From Clostridia bacterium (lineage in GTDB: Bacteria; Bacillota; Clostridia; Oscillospirales; Acutalibacteraceae): a stretch of 64,000 bases of DNA. The number at the start of each line of letters is the position of its first letter. Positions within the stretch are counted from its first letter, which is position 1. Shown in pieces: positions 44,495-51,732 of this stretch. The translations under genes and the position numbers were made by a program. Where the stretch lies: assembly GCA_017433225.1 (NCBI GenBank), contig JAFRHS010000029.1:1-64000 (forward strand), read 5' to 3'. The notes under the pieces were generated by a model, which saw only the letters and a list, made by a program, of their open reading frames with translations, was not told where the DNA came from and made no database searches.

Positions 44495-45145
44495 ATGAGA
44501 AACTATAACGAAGAATTCATGAAGTGGCTGGAGCGGGTGAAGGAGATCGACCCGAAGTCACATGAAGACCTCCCGGAAGAGCTCCAGAAAGAGTTCGAAA
44601 AACTGATGTTGCTTGCCAGCATCCCGTTTTGCCACATTTACGGGGAAGACCCGGAGGCGATGAGCGAACTGCTCATGGTATGTCTGACCGAAAAAGAATA
44701 CTACGGTGAAAACGGCGAACCGCTGAAGATCATGATGATCGAAGAAGGGAAGACGTTCACGAGTCCGGTGAACCATCTGGTGGCACAGCCGGTCCTCTAC
44801 GCCGAAGACGACCGCGGCCGCTGTTTTGTCTTCCTGTACTGCGACTGGCGGGGCCCGATCCTCGGCGAAGCCGCGGCGATCTTTGACGCGATCCACGAGG
44901 TGCATCGCCAAAACGGTGTGGCATTTGACGACCTGCCGGATGTCTACTTCATTTACTTGACCGACTACGACCTCACGCGGCAGGGACAGCAGGTCATGCG
45001 GCTCGACACGGGCGACGAAGAAGTGCCGAAACCCCGTTCCCGTCAGGAATGGCTGGAACAGGGCGTCGACCCGGACCAGCCGGAGCCGAATGTAGCCAAG
45101 TGGCACACCATCTTCTTCAACGCCGCGATGGTGGATCGCCCCTGA
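44495..45145 (+). CDS. Unknown cytosolic acidic protein
   Basis: 216 residues, ATG 44,495; GGAGG lies about 13 bases upstream inside the preceding gene's end. Acidic and rich in Glu and Asp, with no signal or membrane segment. The core contains V-F-L-Y-C-D-W-R-G-P-I-L-G-E-A-A-A-I-F and Y-F-I-Y-L-T-D-Y-D-L-T, which look like alternating beta strands of an alpha/beta or PD-(D/E)xK-like fold, though I cannot show the catalytic set. Last gene of the operon; the hairpin at 45,195-45,239 with its T run can terminate it. Confidence 0.6.
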   Translation: MRNYNEEFMKWLERVKEIDPKSHEDLPEELQKEFEKLMLLASIPFCHIYGEDPEAMSELLMVCLTEKEYYGENGEPLKIMMIEEGKTFTSPVNHLVAQPVLYAEDDRGRCFVFLYCDWRGPILGEAAAIFDAIHEVHRQNGVAFDDLPDVYFIYLTDYDLTRQGQQVMRLDTGDEEVPKPRSRQEWLEQGVDPDQPEPNVAKWHTIFFNAAMVDRP

Positions 45146-45198
45146 AACGGAGGTCCACCGCCTCGCCTGCTGAAGATGTCTCGTTAGAAAGGAGAAAA

Positions 45199-45545
45199 TC
45201 ACGCCAAACTCGAAAATAATCAGTTTGGCGTGATTTTTTGTGAGTGCAAGCAGGTGGTTTTCGAAAAAAAGTCACGTCAAATCACATAATTCCAGTTTTA
45301 GCGTGATTATTTTCGAGTATTTATCTCAAATGACTCTTTCTGAGTCCAAAAATGTCACGCTAAAATGAAAAATATGAGATTTAGCGTGAGAATTTGATGA
45401 TTTGCTCTATGATTTGAAGAAAAAAAGTCACGCTAATACGTCAAAATCGTATTTTGGCGTGAAAAAGGACCTCGACGGAGATGCTTGGCTGAAGAAAAGC
45501 GCTAAAAATAACACGCCAAAAAGCAAAAATAGAGGTTTAGCGTGA
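45199..45545. repeat. Array of five 35-bp hairpins, alternating 73/83-bp period
   Basis: Units of exactly 35 bases start at 45,199, 45,272, 45,355, 45,428 and 45,511, so spacers are 38, 48, 38 and 48 bases. Arms are TCACGCCAAA/TTTGGCGTGA or close variants with wobble-compatible changes (TCACGCTAA/TTGGCGTGA, for example). Loops differ. The first unit extends to a perfect 16-bp stem and is followed by six T residues, so it can also terminate the pilus operon. Not a CRISPR array: the conserved part is palindromic and the spacers are partly related. Confidence 0.9.
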
Positions 45546-45604
45546 AAAACAAGAAGAAACCCAGGGGACCGCATTGTTTTTGCAGTCCGAAGGGCGAAAA
45601 ACAG

Positions 45605-45634
45605 AAAAACCTGCAGCCGGAGCTGCAGGTTTTT
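45605..45634. terminator. Bidirectional terminator
   Basis: Stem AAAAACCTGCAGC, loop of four, complement GCTGCAGGTTTTT; serves the minus-strand ArsC-fold gene ending at 45,657. Confidence 0.9.
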
Positions 45635-45656
45635 GTTGTTTGTTGTGGCGGGTCGT

Positions 45657-45998
45657 TCACTCCCAGGTCTTCCAGACGTCCGGCTGGTAGCCGAGTGTCG
45701 CCTGTTTGCCGTTGCGGACGATGGGCTGCTTCAGGACCTGCTGGTTTTCGAGGATCTTCTCGAGCTTCTGGTCGGGGACCAGATATTTGATGAGCGTCAG
45801 GGTCTTCTGGTCCTTGCAGTTCTCGTCGATCATCGCGTCCTGGCCGCCGACCACGCGGGCGACGGACTCGAACTCCCCTTTGGACATGCCTTTCTGGCTG
45901 AGGTCCACGAACTGGAACTTGATGCGCCGCTCCTGAAAATACCGCTGGGCTTTCCGGGTGTCGGCGGACTTCTTCGTGCCGAAGATCTGGATGTTCAT
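45657..45998 (-). CDS. ArsC/Spx-fold protein lacking the active-site Cys
   Basis: 113 residues of the thioredoxin-like ArsC/YffB family, beginning M-N-I-Q-I-F-G-T-K-K-S-A-D-T-R-K-A. In family enzymes the position after G-x-x-N or G-T-K-K is a nucleophilic Cys; here it is Ser. The later pieces K-Q-P-I-V-R-N-G (cis-Pro loop) and L-G-Y are kept. The only Cys is in D-E-N-C-K-D, well away from the active site. I infer a non-reducing member, possibly a regulator or glutathione-independent relic. Its ATG overlaps the stop of the DUF2974 gene by four bases, so the two are co-translated. Confidence 0.8.
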   Translation of the reverse strand: MNIQIFGTKKSADTRKAQRYFQERRIKFQFVDLSQKGMSKGEFESVARVVGGQDAMIDENCKDQKTLTLIKYLVPDQKLEKILENQQVLKQPIVRNGKQATLGYQPDVWKTWE

Positions 45999-47185
45999 GA
46001 GTTCGACCTCCCGTTCCAGGCGGCGATGCCGCGGCGCAGGAGTTTCATGGTCACTTCCTGGAAGTTCTCGGCGTTCCGCAGTTCCTGGATCTCGGCGTCA
46101 TACTTGGACCGGCCGACGTCCCGGAGCGCCAGGACATAGGCGTCGAGGAACGCGCGGAAGACCTTCGTGACGACCTGCCAGTCCTCCCGGGACATGGTCC
46201 GGAGCTGCTGGTAGAGGGGCTGCAGCAGGATGCTGAAGTCCTGCTGGATATCTCTCGGCCGTGACGCATTGGCGGTGACGATCGTGTAAACGCCGTCGAG
46301 GACCAGTTCCCGCTGACGGGGCGTCGTCTCCTCGATCAGGTGTCGGACCGAGTTGTAGAAGATCTCGGAGCCGTCGGACGACTTCTCCGCCCGCTCGAGC
46401 TGCAGCGGTTCCACAGACCAGGTGTAGAGGTCGTGCTGCAGGAGGTTGGAGACGGTGCTCTTGACGACTTCATAGGACTCGGCGTGTTCGAGCATGCGGC
46501 CGACAGTCGAGCCCTCCGGCAGGAATGTGTGCATGCGGTCCGCCATTTCGCTGATGGCGTGGTCCGCGATGAAACTGTTCGAAAAGCCCGGGCCGTCGCA
46601 GCTGAATACGCCGAGGACCAGGTGCCGGTACTGTTTCGGCAGACAGACGGCCGCATAAGCCGCCAGGTTGCCGCCCTTCGAGTGACCGCCCATGTAGAGG
46701 CCTTTGAGGTCGGGGTACATCTTGATGGCGTTCGCGGCATAGGACAGCGCGGCACACTGCGCCGGCACATCGTTCTGGAAGCTCATGTTGAGGTTTTCCT
46801 TCCAGCCGAGGAGCGTGGAGTCTGTCCCGCAGAAGGACAGGAACAGGATGTCTCCGGGCAGGTGGATGGTGACGGCGGCGAACTGCATCTCCAGTTCCGG
46901 ACGGTTGTCTTTGATGTAGTCCGTCACCCGCAGACCGGAGAACCGCCGGCTTTTGGCGATCGCTTCGACGAACGGCATATCGCCTTCGATCTGGAACGGC
47001 TCTCTCGGGAAATGTGTCATCACCCGGCAGAACGACCCCATGGTCTCTTCTCCGGTGTGGTAGACATCATAAAACGGCAGGTTGGAAAAGCGCGACAGGA
47101 CGACATAATCGAGCTCGTTGAGCGGTGCCGCATCGCACAGGGGAAGGTCTCCTCTCCATGCCAGATAATCAAGAATGGTTGCCAT
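45995..47185 (-). CDS. DUF2974/Mbeg1-like alpha/beta-hydrolase
   Basis: 396 residues, no signal peptide. The nucleophile elbow G-G-H-S-K-G-G-N-L-A (about residue 168) fits the GxSxG lipase motif. An early stretch F-L-S-F-C-G-T-D-S-T-L-L-G-W matches the family, and a C-terminal helical region follows. DUF2974 proteins occur widely in Firmicutes as presumed lipases or esterases of unknown substrate. It is transcribed with the ArsC-fold gene and lies 17 bases from the TetR gene stop, so all three may form one operon. Confidence 0.85.
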   Translation of the reverse strand: MATILDYLAWRGDLPLCDAAPLNELDYVVLSRFSNLPFYDVYHTGEETMGSFCRVMTHFPREPFQIEGDMPFVEAIAKSRRFSGLRVTDYIKDNRPELEMQFAAVTIHLPGDILFLSFCGTDSTLLGWKENLNMSFQNDVPAQCAALSYAANAIKMYPDLKGLYMGGHSKGGNLAAYAAVCLPKQYRHLVLGVFSCDGPGFSNSFIADHAISEMADRMHTFLPEGSTVGRMLEHAESYEVVKSTVSNLLQHDLYTWSVEPLQLERAEKSSDGSEIFYNSVRHLIEETTPRQRELVLDGVYTIVTANASRPRDIQQDFSILLQPLYQQLRTMSREDWQVVTKVFRAFLDAYVLALRDVGRSKYDAEIQELRNAENFQEVTMKLLRRGIAAWNGRSNS

Positions 47186-47202
47186 TTGGTCTGTTTACTC
47201 CT

Positions 47203-47772
47203 TTATTCTTCGCTGAAAAACTTCAGCTGTCTGGCCGCGTACCGGCGGATGTCCTCCATGGAGGCCCGCTCGCCGGTCTCGACCCAGGCGGTCATACTTG
47301 CAATGAAGACTGCCGCTCGCATTTCAATAAAAAACAGGAACTCATCGGTCCCGGGGTCCAGGTCCGGAAACAGGACCGGGGCGAATTCCCGGAGGGCTTT
47401 CTTGTGGGCCGTCCGCAGGATGTCGCTCTTGCCGCTGTGGATGATGCCGGCGATGAGGCCCGCGTTCTTCCGAACGCTCTCTTCATACCAGGCGCGGGGG
47501 TTCGGGACGGACAGATCGTGCTTCTGTGCACGGTCGATGAGGTCGACATACCCCTGCAGGATCCGACGGAACGTCTCGTCCGCCGTGTACTGCAGCACAT
47601 CGTCCGGTTCGTCGAAGAGGCGGTAAAACGTGGTTCGGGAGACGCCCGCCTCCGAGCTCAGCAGAGACACCGACAGTTTCTGCGGTTCCCGGCTGAGCAG
47701 GAGCCGTTCCGCCGCGGAAGACAGTTTGGCTGCCGATTTCAGCTCTCTCTGGTCCCTCGCGATGTGGTACAA
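47203..47772 (-). CDS. TetR-family regulator
   Basis: 189 residues, with a TTG start at 47,772 that is supported by GGAGGGGA seven to eight bases upstream. The helix-turn-helix L-S-V-S-L-L-S-S-E-A-G-V-S-R-T-T-F-Y-R-L-F is at about residues 33-53. The helical ligand domain fills the rest. It precedes the DUF2974 and ArsC-fold genes in the same direction and probably regulates them or the divergent gene at 47,960. A TATAAT box lies at about 47,810 on the minus strand with a poor -35. Confidence 0.88.
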   Translation of the reverse strand: MYHIARDQRELKSAAKLSSAAERLLLSREPQKLSVSLLSSEAGVSRTTFYRLFDEPDDVLQYTADETFRRILQGYVDLIDRAQKHDLSVPNPRAWYEESVRKNAGLIAGIIHSGKSDILRTAHKKALREFAPVLFPDLDPGTDEFLFFIEMRAAVFIASMTAWVETGERASMEDIRRYAARQLKFFSEE

Positions 47773-47878
47773 CGCCGTCCCCTCCCTCTTTTATTTCTTG
47801 CTCCCTATTATAGCGCATCTGTTGCGATTTACCACAGTCATTTTGAACACTTTGTCCCATATCGCAAAGACTAGACTA

Positions 47879-47908
47879 TTGTAATTTCCGGGCAAATGCG
47901 TGTATACT
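47879..47908 (+). promoter_or_regulatory. Promoter of the repeat-protein gene at 47,960
   Basis: TTGTAA (47,879-47,884), 18 bases, TATACT (47,903-47,908). Confidence 0.6.
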
Positions 47909-47959
47909 TATATGGCACCTGCACCAAATCACCACTTTAAAGATAGAGGGAATTCACCT

Positions 47960-48559
47960 ATGGCTAAACGCAAGACATCGGAATCGGTCAGAAAGATGAG
48001 ACTCATCATCCTCGGCCTCTCTGTGGCGCTCATTGCGGCCGTCGTTCTCGCCACCTGGTTCACCCTGAGCCGGGAGTCCCAGAACGGCGACATCTCCTGG
48101 AAGGTCGCGTCCACCACGGAGACGTCGAACAAGATCGCCGGCGAACCGGACCAGACCACGACCATGGCGAACGGCGGGTCTGACACCCAGCAGACGACCG
48201 GCGCGGACGGCCTGCCCTACGACAAGGCGGGTTCCGACGCCTATGCCCAGTGGAACGGCAAGTACAACACCGGCGAAGTCATCGTCAAGATGGACGAGAA
48301 GGGCAAATGGTGCGCGTATGTCAGAGACCAGAAGGTCAAAGACTGCACCGGCGTCTATGTCAACGAGTTCGGCTGGTGGTTCATCCGCAACGGCGAAGTG
48401 GACTTCAACTATAACGGCATTGCCGGGAACAACGTCGGCAAATGGTACATCACAGACGGCCAGGTCAACTTTGACTGGAGCGGCGCCTACACTCCGCCCG
48501 GGACCGACCACCACTACGTGGTCGTCGAAGGCGGCGTCGTACGCGAGAGCCAGGGCTGA
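47960..48559 (+). CDS. Membrane-anchored protein with wall-binding-like aromatic repeats
   Basis: 199 residues from ATG 47,960 with GAGGGAA upstream; an earlier in-frame ATG at 47,900 overlaps the promoter. One anchor segment (about residues 16-36) is followed by a Thr/Ser/Gly linker. Three repeats of about 25 residues follow, of the type W-W-F-I-R-N-G-E-V-D-F-N-Y-N-G. The same repeat type forms the C-terminus of the convergent CHAP amidase, so both probably bind the same envelope polymer. No catalytic domain is visible. Confidence 0.75.
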   Translation: MAKRKTSESVRKMRLIILGLSVALIAAVVLATWFTLSRESQNGDISWKVASTTETSNKIAGEPDQTTTMANGGSDTQQTTGADGLPYDKAGSDAYAQWNGKYNTGEVIVKMDEKGKWCAYVRDQKVKDCTGVYVNEFGWWFIRNGEVDFNYNGIAGNNVGKWYITDGQVNFDWSGAYTPPGTDHHYVVVEGGVVRESQG

Positions 48560-48578
48560 ACAACTTCATAAGCAAGAT

Positions 48579-48613
48579 AAAACCGTCTTTCGGATCTCCG
48601 AAAGACGGTTTTT
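48579..48613. terminator. Bidirectional terminator between convergent repeat-protein genes
   Basis: Perfect 16-bp stem AAAACCGTCTTTCGGA/TCCGAAAGACGGTTTT with a two-base loop. Confidence 0.93.
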
Positions 48614-48618
48614 GTTGT

Positions 48619-49620
48619 TTAGAGCAGCGTCGCGGCGCCGTTCTCCACACGGTACGTGTTCCCGTCGAAGACGACCGTGCCGCTCTTCGTGAAGTCGACC
48701 TTGCCGTTCTCGAGGTACCAGCTGCCGTGTTCATTGGCGGCAATGCCGCGGAACCCGAAGTCCACCGCGCCGTTCGTGATCTTCCACCAGCCGTGGACAT
48801 TGTTTTCGACACCGTTGTATGAGAAGTCGACTTTTCCGTCGTTCACATACCACCAGCCGAGTTCGTTCTGGTAGATTCCTTTCACACCGAAGCGGACGTC
48901 TCCGTTCACCACGCGCCACCAGCCCAGTTTGCCGCAGGCGATGCCGGTGTAGTTCGTTGCGACGTCATCGCCCCGGTATGCGTGCCACTGTCTGTCGACG
49001 CGGCCCTGGGCCACATAGACGGCATTCGGGTCCGCCGGTTTCGAATCGTACGTCGGTGCGTTGTCGGACGACACTTTGAGGTCGAGGTAGCCGAGGAAGG
49101 ACTGCCCCTTATAGTTGTTGTGTTCGAGCGCGTTTCTCGTCACTTTGCGAATGGCACAGTAGCCGTGTGCCGCGTCCGACGCCCCGGGGTTGGAACCCTC
49201 CGAGATCGTCAGGGTATCTCCGTTCACCCGCTCGACCACCACCATATGGTTCGAGAAGATGGCGAATCCCTTGGACACGGGTTTGGACGACTTCGTGAAG
49301 CCGTAGGTCTGAGCGACATTGTTGTACCAGTTCTTCGGGCTGTGGAGCCCGAGGTCCATTCCGGTCAGCTCGGAAGCCCGTGCTCCGGCATACCAGGTAC
49401 AGCCGCCCCGCCCATAGGCGTTCGAGGTCCGCTTCGCAAGATTCTGATAAGCAGCGCCGTAAATGTCGATGGTCAGTCCGTCTGTTCCGTTTCCGGCGAT
49501 GCCCGGGTTGTTGCCGGCAAGCGTGTAAACGATGCCGCCCGCAATGCTCAGGAGCAGAAGCGAACCGATCAGCAGGATGGCCGCGACTGTTTTGCGCGAC
49601 CGCGCCAGTATGGAGGTCAT
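48619..49620 (-). CDS. CHAP-domain amidase/endopeptidase with wall-binding repeats
   Basis: 333 residues with a signal or anchor segment (about 10-33). The CHAP domain has its catalytic Cys in G-G-C-T-W-Y-A-G-A-R-A (about residue 74) and His in F-S-N-H-M-V-V-V-E-R (about 125), followed by E-G-S-N-P-G. From about residue 205 there are four to five copies of a repeat of about 25 residues such as L-G-W-W-Y-V-N-D-G-K-V-D-F-S-Y-N-G-V. CHAP enzymes cut peptidoglycan stem peptides outside the cell. AAAGAGG precedes the ATG at 49,620. Confidence 0.9.
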   Translation of the reverse strand: MTSILARSRKTVAAILLIGSLLLLSIAGGIVYTLAGNNPGIAGNGTDGLTIDIYGAAYQNLAKRTSNAYGRGGCTWYAGARASELTGMDLGLHSPKNWYNNVAQTYGFTKSSKPVSKGFAIFSNHMVVVERVNGDTLTISEGSNPGASDAAHGYCAIRKVTRNALEHNNYKGQSFLGYLDLKVSSDNAPTYDSKPADPNAVYVAQGRVDRQWHAYRGDDVATNYTGIACGKLGWWRVVNGDVRFGVKGIYQNELGWWYVNDGKVDFSYNGVENNVHGWWKITNGAVDFGFRGIAANEHGSWYLENGKVDFTKSGTVVFDGNTYRVENGAATLL

Positions 49621-49683
49621 GGAATCCTCTTTTCGTTTGTGTGTATTTCTCCCTGATGCCCCTCAAAAAAGGGGCGTTCGTCT

Positions 49684-49711
49684 ATTATACACAATTGTTA
49701 AGAATGTTCAA
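49684..49711 (-). promoter_or_regulatory. Promoter of the CHAP gene
   Basis: TTGAAC (49,711-49,706), 16 bases, TATAAT (49,689-49,684) on the minus strand. A GCCCC/GGGGC hairpin (about 49,660-49,677) lies in the leader. Confidence 0.7.
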
Positions 49712-49718
49712 GTAAAAA

Positions 49719-49743
49719 GCTGCCTGTCACTATGACAGGCAGC
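49719..49743 (-). terminator. Terminator of the Crp/Fnr gene
   Basis: Stem GCTGCCTGTCA/TGACAGGCAGC, loop of three, then TTTTTAC on the minus strand. Confidence 0.85.
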
Positions 49744-49758
49744 CTGCGTTTCGCATCG

Positions 49759-50439
49759 TTATTCGTTTTTCTCTTTTGCCTTCATCTGCCGCTTGATGCG
49801 GGACAGGGACTGGGGCTGGATGCCGAGGAACGACGCCACATAGTTCTGCGGGACGATGCCCACGATGTCGGCATAATCCTCGAGGAACCAGCGGTATCGC
49901 GATTCACCGCTCATGGTGTTGAGCGCGATCTGGATCTTTACCTGATTATCATACTCTTCGGTCAAAAGACGCAGATAGACGTTCGCGTTTTGGTGGTTCA
50001 TGTGGATCCCCTGCAGAACGACAGACGCGGGGATTTCCAGGATCTCCATGTCGGTGACCGCCTCATAATACAAAGACGTCCTGCCGGTCAGTCTGGCGGT
50101 CCCGAGCAGCGGCCGGCCATACCGGTATCCGAAGCAGAGGACATTGTCCTTGCCCTCGTCATCGAGGACGTAGCCGCGGGCCACTCCGCTGATGAGGTAT
50201 CGGACCGTGGTGACCGGTTCGCCGGAGTGGATAAAAACTTCTCCCTTGTTTCGATAGATAAAGCTTGTGTGTTTCGCAAAGAGTTCGATGACATCTTCTC
50301 CCTGTACGCCGAGTGTATCCCGGTAAAAAGCCTGGATATCCAGCGGCGCTTTTGTCATCCACTCCTTTTTTCTGCGCCGCCTGGCGCGCTCCTGCTCCCG
50401 TCTTGAGCCGACCGGGACAGAAGTGGATTGATAGGACAT
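49759..50439 (-). CDS. Crp/Fnr-family transcriptional regulator
   Basis: 226 residues from the ATG at 50,439, which has GGGGGAA well placed; the longer open frame is not supported. A basic N-terminal stretch R-A-R-R-R-R-K-K is unusual. A cyclic-nucleotide-binding-like beta barrel follows (about 45-150) with Y-L-I-S-G-V-A-R-G-Y. The C-terminal winged helix has I-V-P-Q-N-Y-V-A-S-F-L-G-I-Q-P-Q-S-L-S-R-I-K (about 195-216). There is no cysteine cluster for an iron-sulfur site, so an FNR-type oxygen sensor is unlikely. Targets are unknown. Confidence 0.87.
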   Translation of the reverse strand: MSYQSTSVPVGSRREQERARRRRKKEWMTKAPLDIQAFYRDTLGVQGEDVIELFAKHTSFIYRNKGEVFIHSGEPVTTVRYLISGVARGYVLDDEGKDNVLCFGYRYGRPLLGTARLTGRTSLYYEAVTDMEILEIPASVVLQGIHMNHQNANVYLRLLTEEYDNQVKIQIALNTMSGESRYRWFLEDYADIVGIVPQNYVASFLGIQPQSLSRIKRQMKAKEKNE

Positions 50440-50601
50440 TTGCGTTTCCCCCGAAAAGCATTTTTCATTACAATACATATTTTGCAAAATAACTATCAAA
50501 AAGTCTTTCTCATATGTTAAGGTCTGCAGCCGTTTCACCCAGAATTCTTGAAAAAAACGATACAAACGTCTATTGTTTTCCCTTTTTTCTCAAAAAAGAA
50601 A

Positions 50602-50627
50602 CGAACACCTCCGTTTGGAGGTGTTCG
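50602..50627 (-). terminator. Hairpin after the yfbR-like gene
   Basis: Stem CGAACACCTCC/GGAGGTGTTCG with a four-base loop, followed on the minus strand by TTTCTTTTTTG. Confidence 0.85.
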
Positions 50628-50643
50628 CTATGTTGCAAAAATG

Positions 50644-51219
50644 TTACCGCAACTGGTCGAGGGTCAGCCCGTAGGAGTCGATGAATTCGGAGAGGAAGAT
50701 CTCTGCCGGTTCACACTCGAGGGCGTGGATGGACCGGAGCGTCGACTCGTATGCCTTGTCGAACTCTTTGTTGCCGGCCTTTGCCTCTTCGATGCATTTG
50801 ATGAGCGCGCTGAGCTTGTCGGCCGCCTTCACGATCTGCTTCAGGCCGGCGTCTTCCGGCGACAGCGCCGTCGCATATGCGGGGCGCAGGTCTTCGGGCA
50901 GCATGTCGAGAAGTTTATCCGTGGCGACGGCCTCCACATGCTTGTAGGCTTCGCGGATCTCGTCCGAGTAGTATTTGACCGGAGTCGGCATATCGCCCGT
51001 GAGGATCTCGGATGCGTCGTGGTACAGGGCCGCCACTGCCGCCCGGTCCGCGTCGAGGTCCATGCCGCAGCGGGTGTTCCCGAGCACACAGAGCGCGTGG
51101 GCAAGCACTGCCACTTCATAGGAGTGCTGCATGAGGTTCTCCGACTCGGTGTTGCGCATGAGCGCCCAGCGGTCGATGTACTTCATGCGGGAGATCATCG
51201 CGTAGAATTCGTTGTTCAT
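50644..51219 (-). CDS. YfbR-like HD-domain 5'-deoxynucleotidase
   Basis: Removes phosphate from deoxynucleoside 5'-monophosphates. 191 residues. The HD metal site is spread over Q-H-S-Y-E-V (about residue 32), L-Y-H-D-A-S-E-I-L-T-G-D-M-P-T-P-V-K (about 66-83) and a late Asp in K-A-A-D-K-L (about 132). The start N-N-E-F-Y-A-M-I-S-R-M-K and R-W-A-L-M-R-N-T are family signatures. The length is typical. It follows the terminator of a small membrane-protein gene and so may depend on read-through or on a promoter not found here. Confidence 0.93.
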   Translation of the reverse strand: MNNEFYAMISRMKYIDRWALMRNTESENLMQHSYEVAVLAHALCVLGNTRCGMDLDADRAAVAALYHDASEILTGDMPTPVKYYSDEIREAYKHVEAVATDKLLDMLPEDLRPAYATALSPEDAGLKQIVKAADKLSALIKCIEEAKAGNKEFDKAYESTLRSIHALECEPAEIFLSEFIDSYGLTLDQLR

Positions 51220-51255
51220 ATCGTGGACTGCCTTTCGGGTAAAATAGGGAAAAAA

Positions 51256-51285
51256 GGGACCCGCCTGGAGTCATCAGGTGGGCCC
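51256..51285 (-). terminator. Terminator between the small membrane protein and yfbR-like genes
   Basis: Stem GGGCCCACCTG/CAGGCGGGTCCC with TTTTTT following on the minus strand. Confidence 0.88.
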
Positions 51286-51308
51286 ATTTCAGTTGTTTCG
51301 TACGAGAC

Positions 51309-51503
51309 TTACGCCTGCTCTTTTTTGGATTTCTTGGCAGGTTTCGGGTCGTTCGCCTTGGACATTTTGATGGCAGCTCTGTCATAGGATTTGCTTCTGC
51401 CGGTGTAGTTCAGGATGATGGAGGTGAACGCAAAAACGATACCCATCATCATGATAAGCAGGGCGACGATCATCAGAACGAGAATTACGGTTGCACTAAT
51501 CAT
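51309..51503 (-). CDS. Small membrane protein
   Basis: 64 residues with AGAGGGG upstream of the ATG at 51,503. One long hydrophobic segment (about residues 3-32, containing V-A-L-L-I-M-M-M-G-I-V-F-A-F) is followed by a Lys-rich cytosolic tail ending K-K-S-K-K-E-Q-A. No family is recognised. It has its own promoter and terminator. Confidence 0.7.
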   Translation of the reverse strand: MISATVILVLMIVALLIMMMGIVFAFTSIILNYTGRSKSYDRAAIKMSKANDPKPAKKSKKEQA

Positions 51504-51567
51504 AAAAAACTATCCCCTCTTAGTTTGGAATTCAAAATCGTTCAAAAGTGGTTTTGATTACTTCCGA

Positions 51568-51596
51568 TTTTAGCAAACAATAGTATAAAAAGCAAG
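51568..51596 (-). promoter_or_regulatory. Promoter of the small membrane-protein gene
   Basis: TTGCTT (51,596-51,591), 17 bases, TAAAAT (51,573-51,568) on the minus strand. Confidence 0.6.
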
Positions 51597-51690
51597 CACG
51601 GCGGCCGGTTTTTTTGGAAACAAGCGCTAAATCGCCGCCCCGAAACAGGGCTGCGGACATGAAAAAGTGGAAAAGACGCCTCAAAACGGG

Positions 51691-51696
51691 TATAAT
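51691..51696 (+). promoter_or_regulatory. -10 box of the FHA-SEDS-PBP operon
   Basis: A perfect TATAAT stands 37 bases before the FHA gene start. The expected -35 position (TGGAAA, 51,668-51,673) is a weak match. Confidence 0.5.
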
Positions 51697-51732
51697 AACT
51701 CTGATTTCTTTATAAAAAGAGAGGTGACGTGG

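Larger units (their letters stand above)
45146..45656. other. Intergenic region holding the second hairpin array
   Basis: About 510 bases without a credible gene. It contains the five-unit hairpin array (45,199-45,545) and a bidirectional terminator (45,605-45,634). The sequence is far more AT-rich than either flank. Confidence 0.8.

Noticed and set aside
45199..45545. CRISPR array or integron attC array considered for the 35-bp repeats.
   Set aside because: No cas or integrase gene, no leader; the spacers are partly related and alternate in length, and no gene cassettes lie between units.
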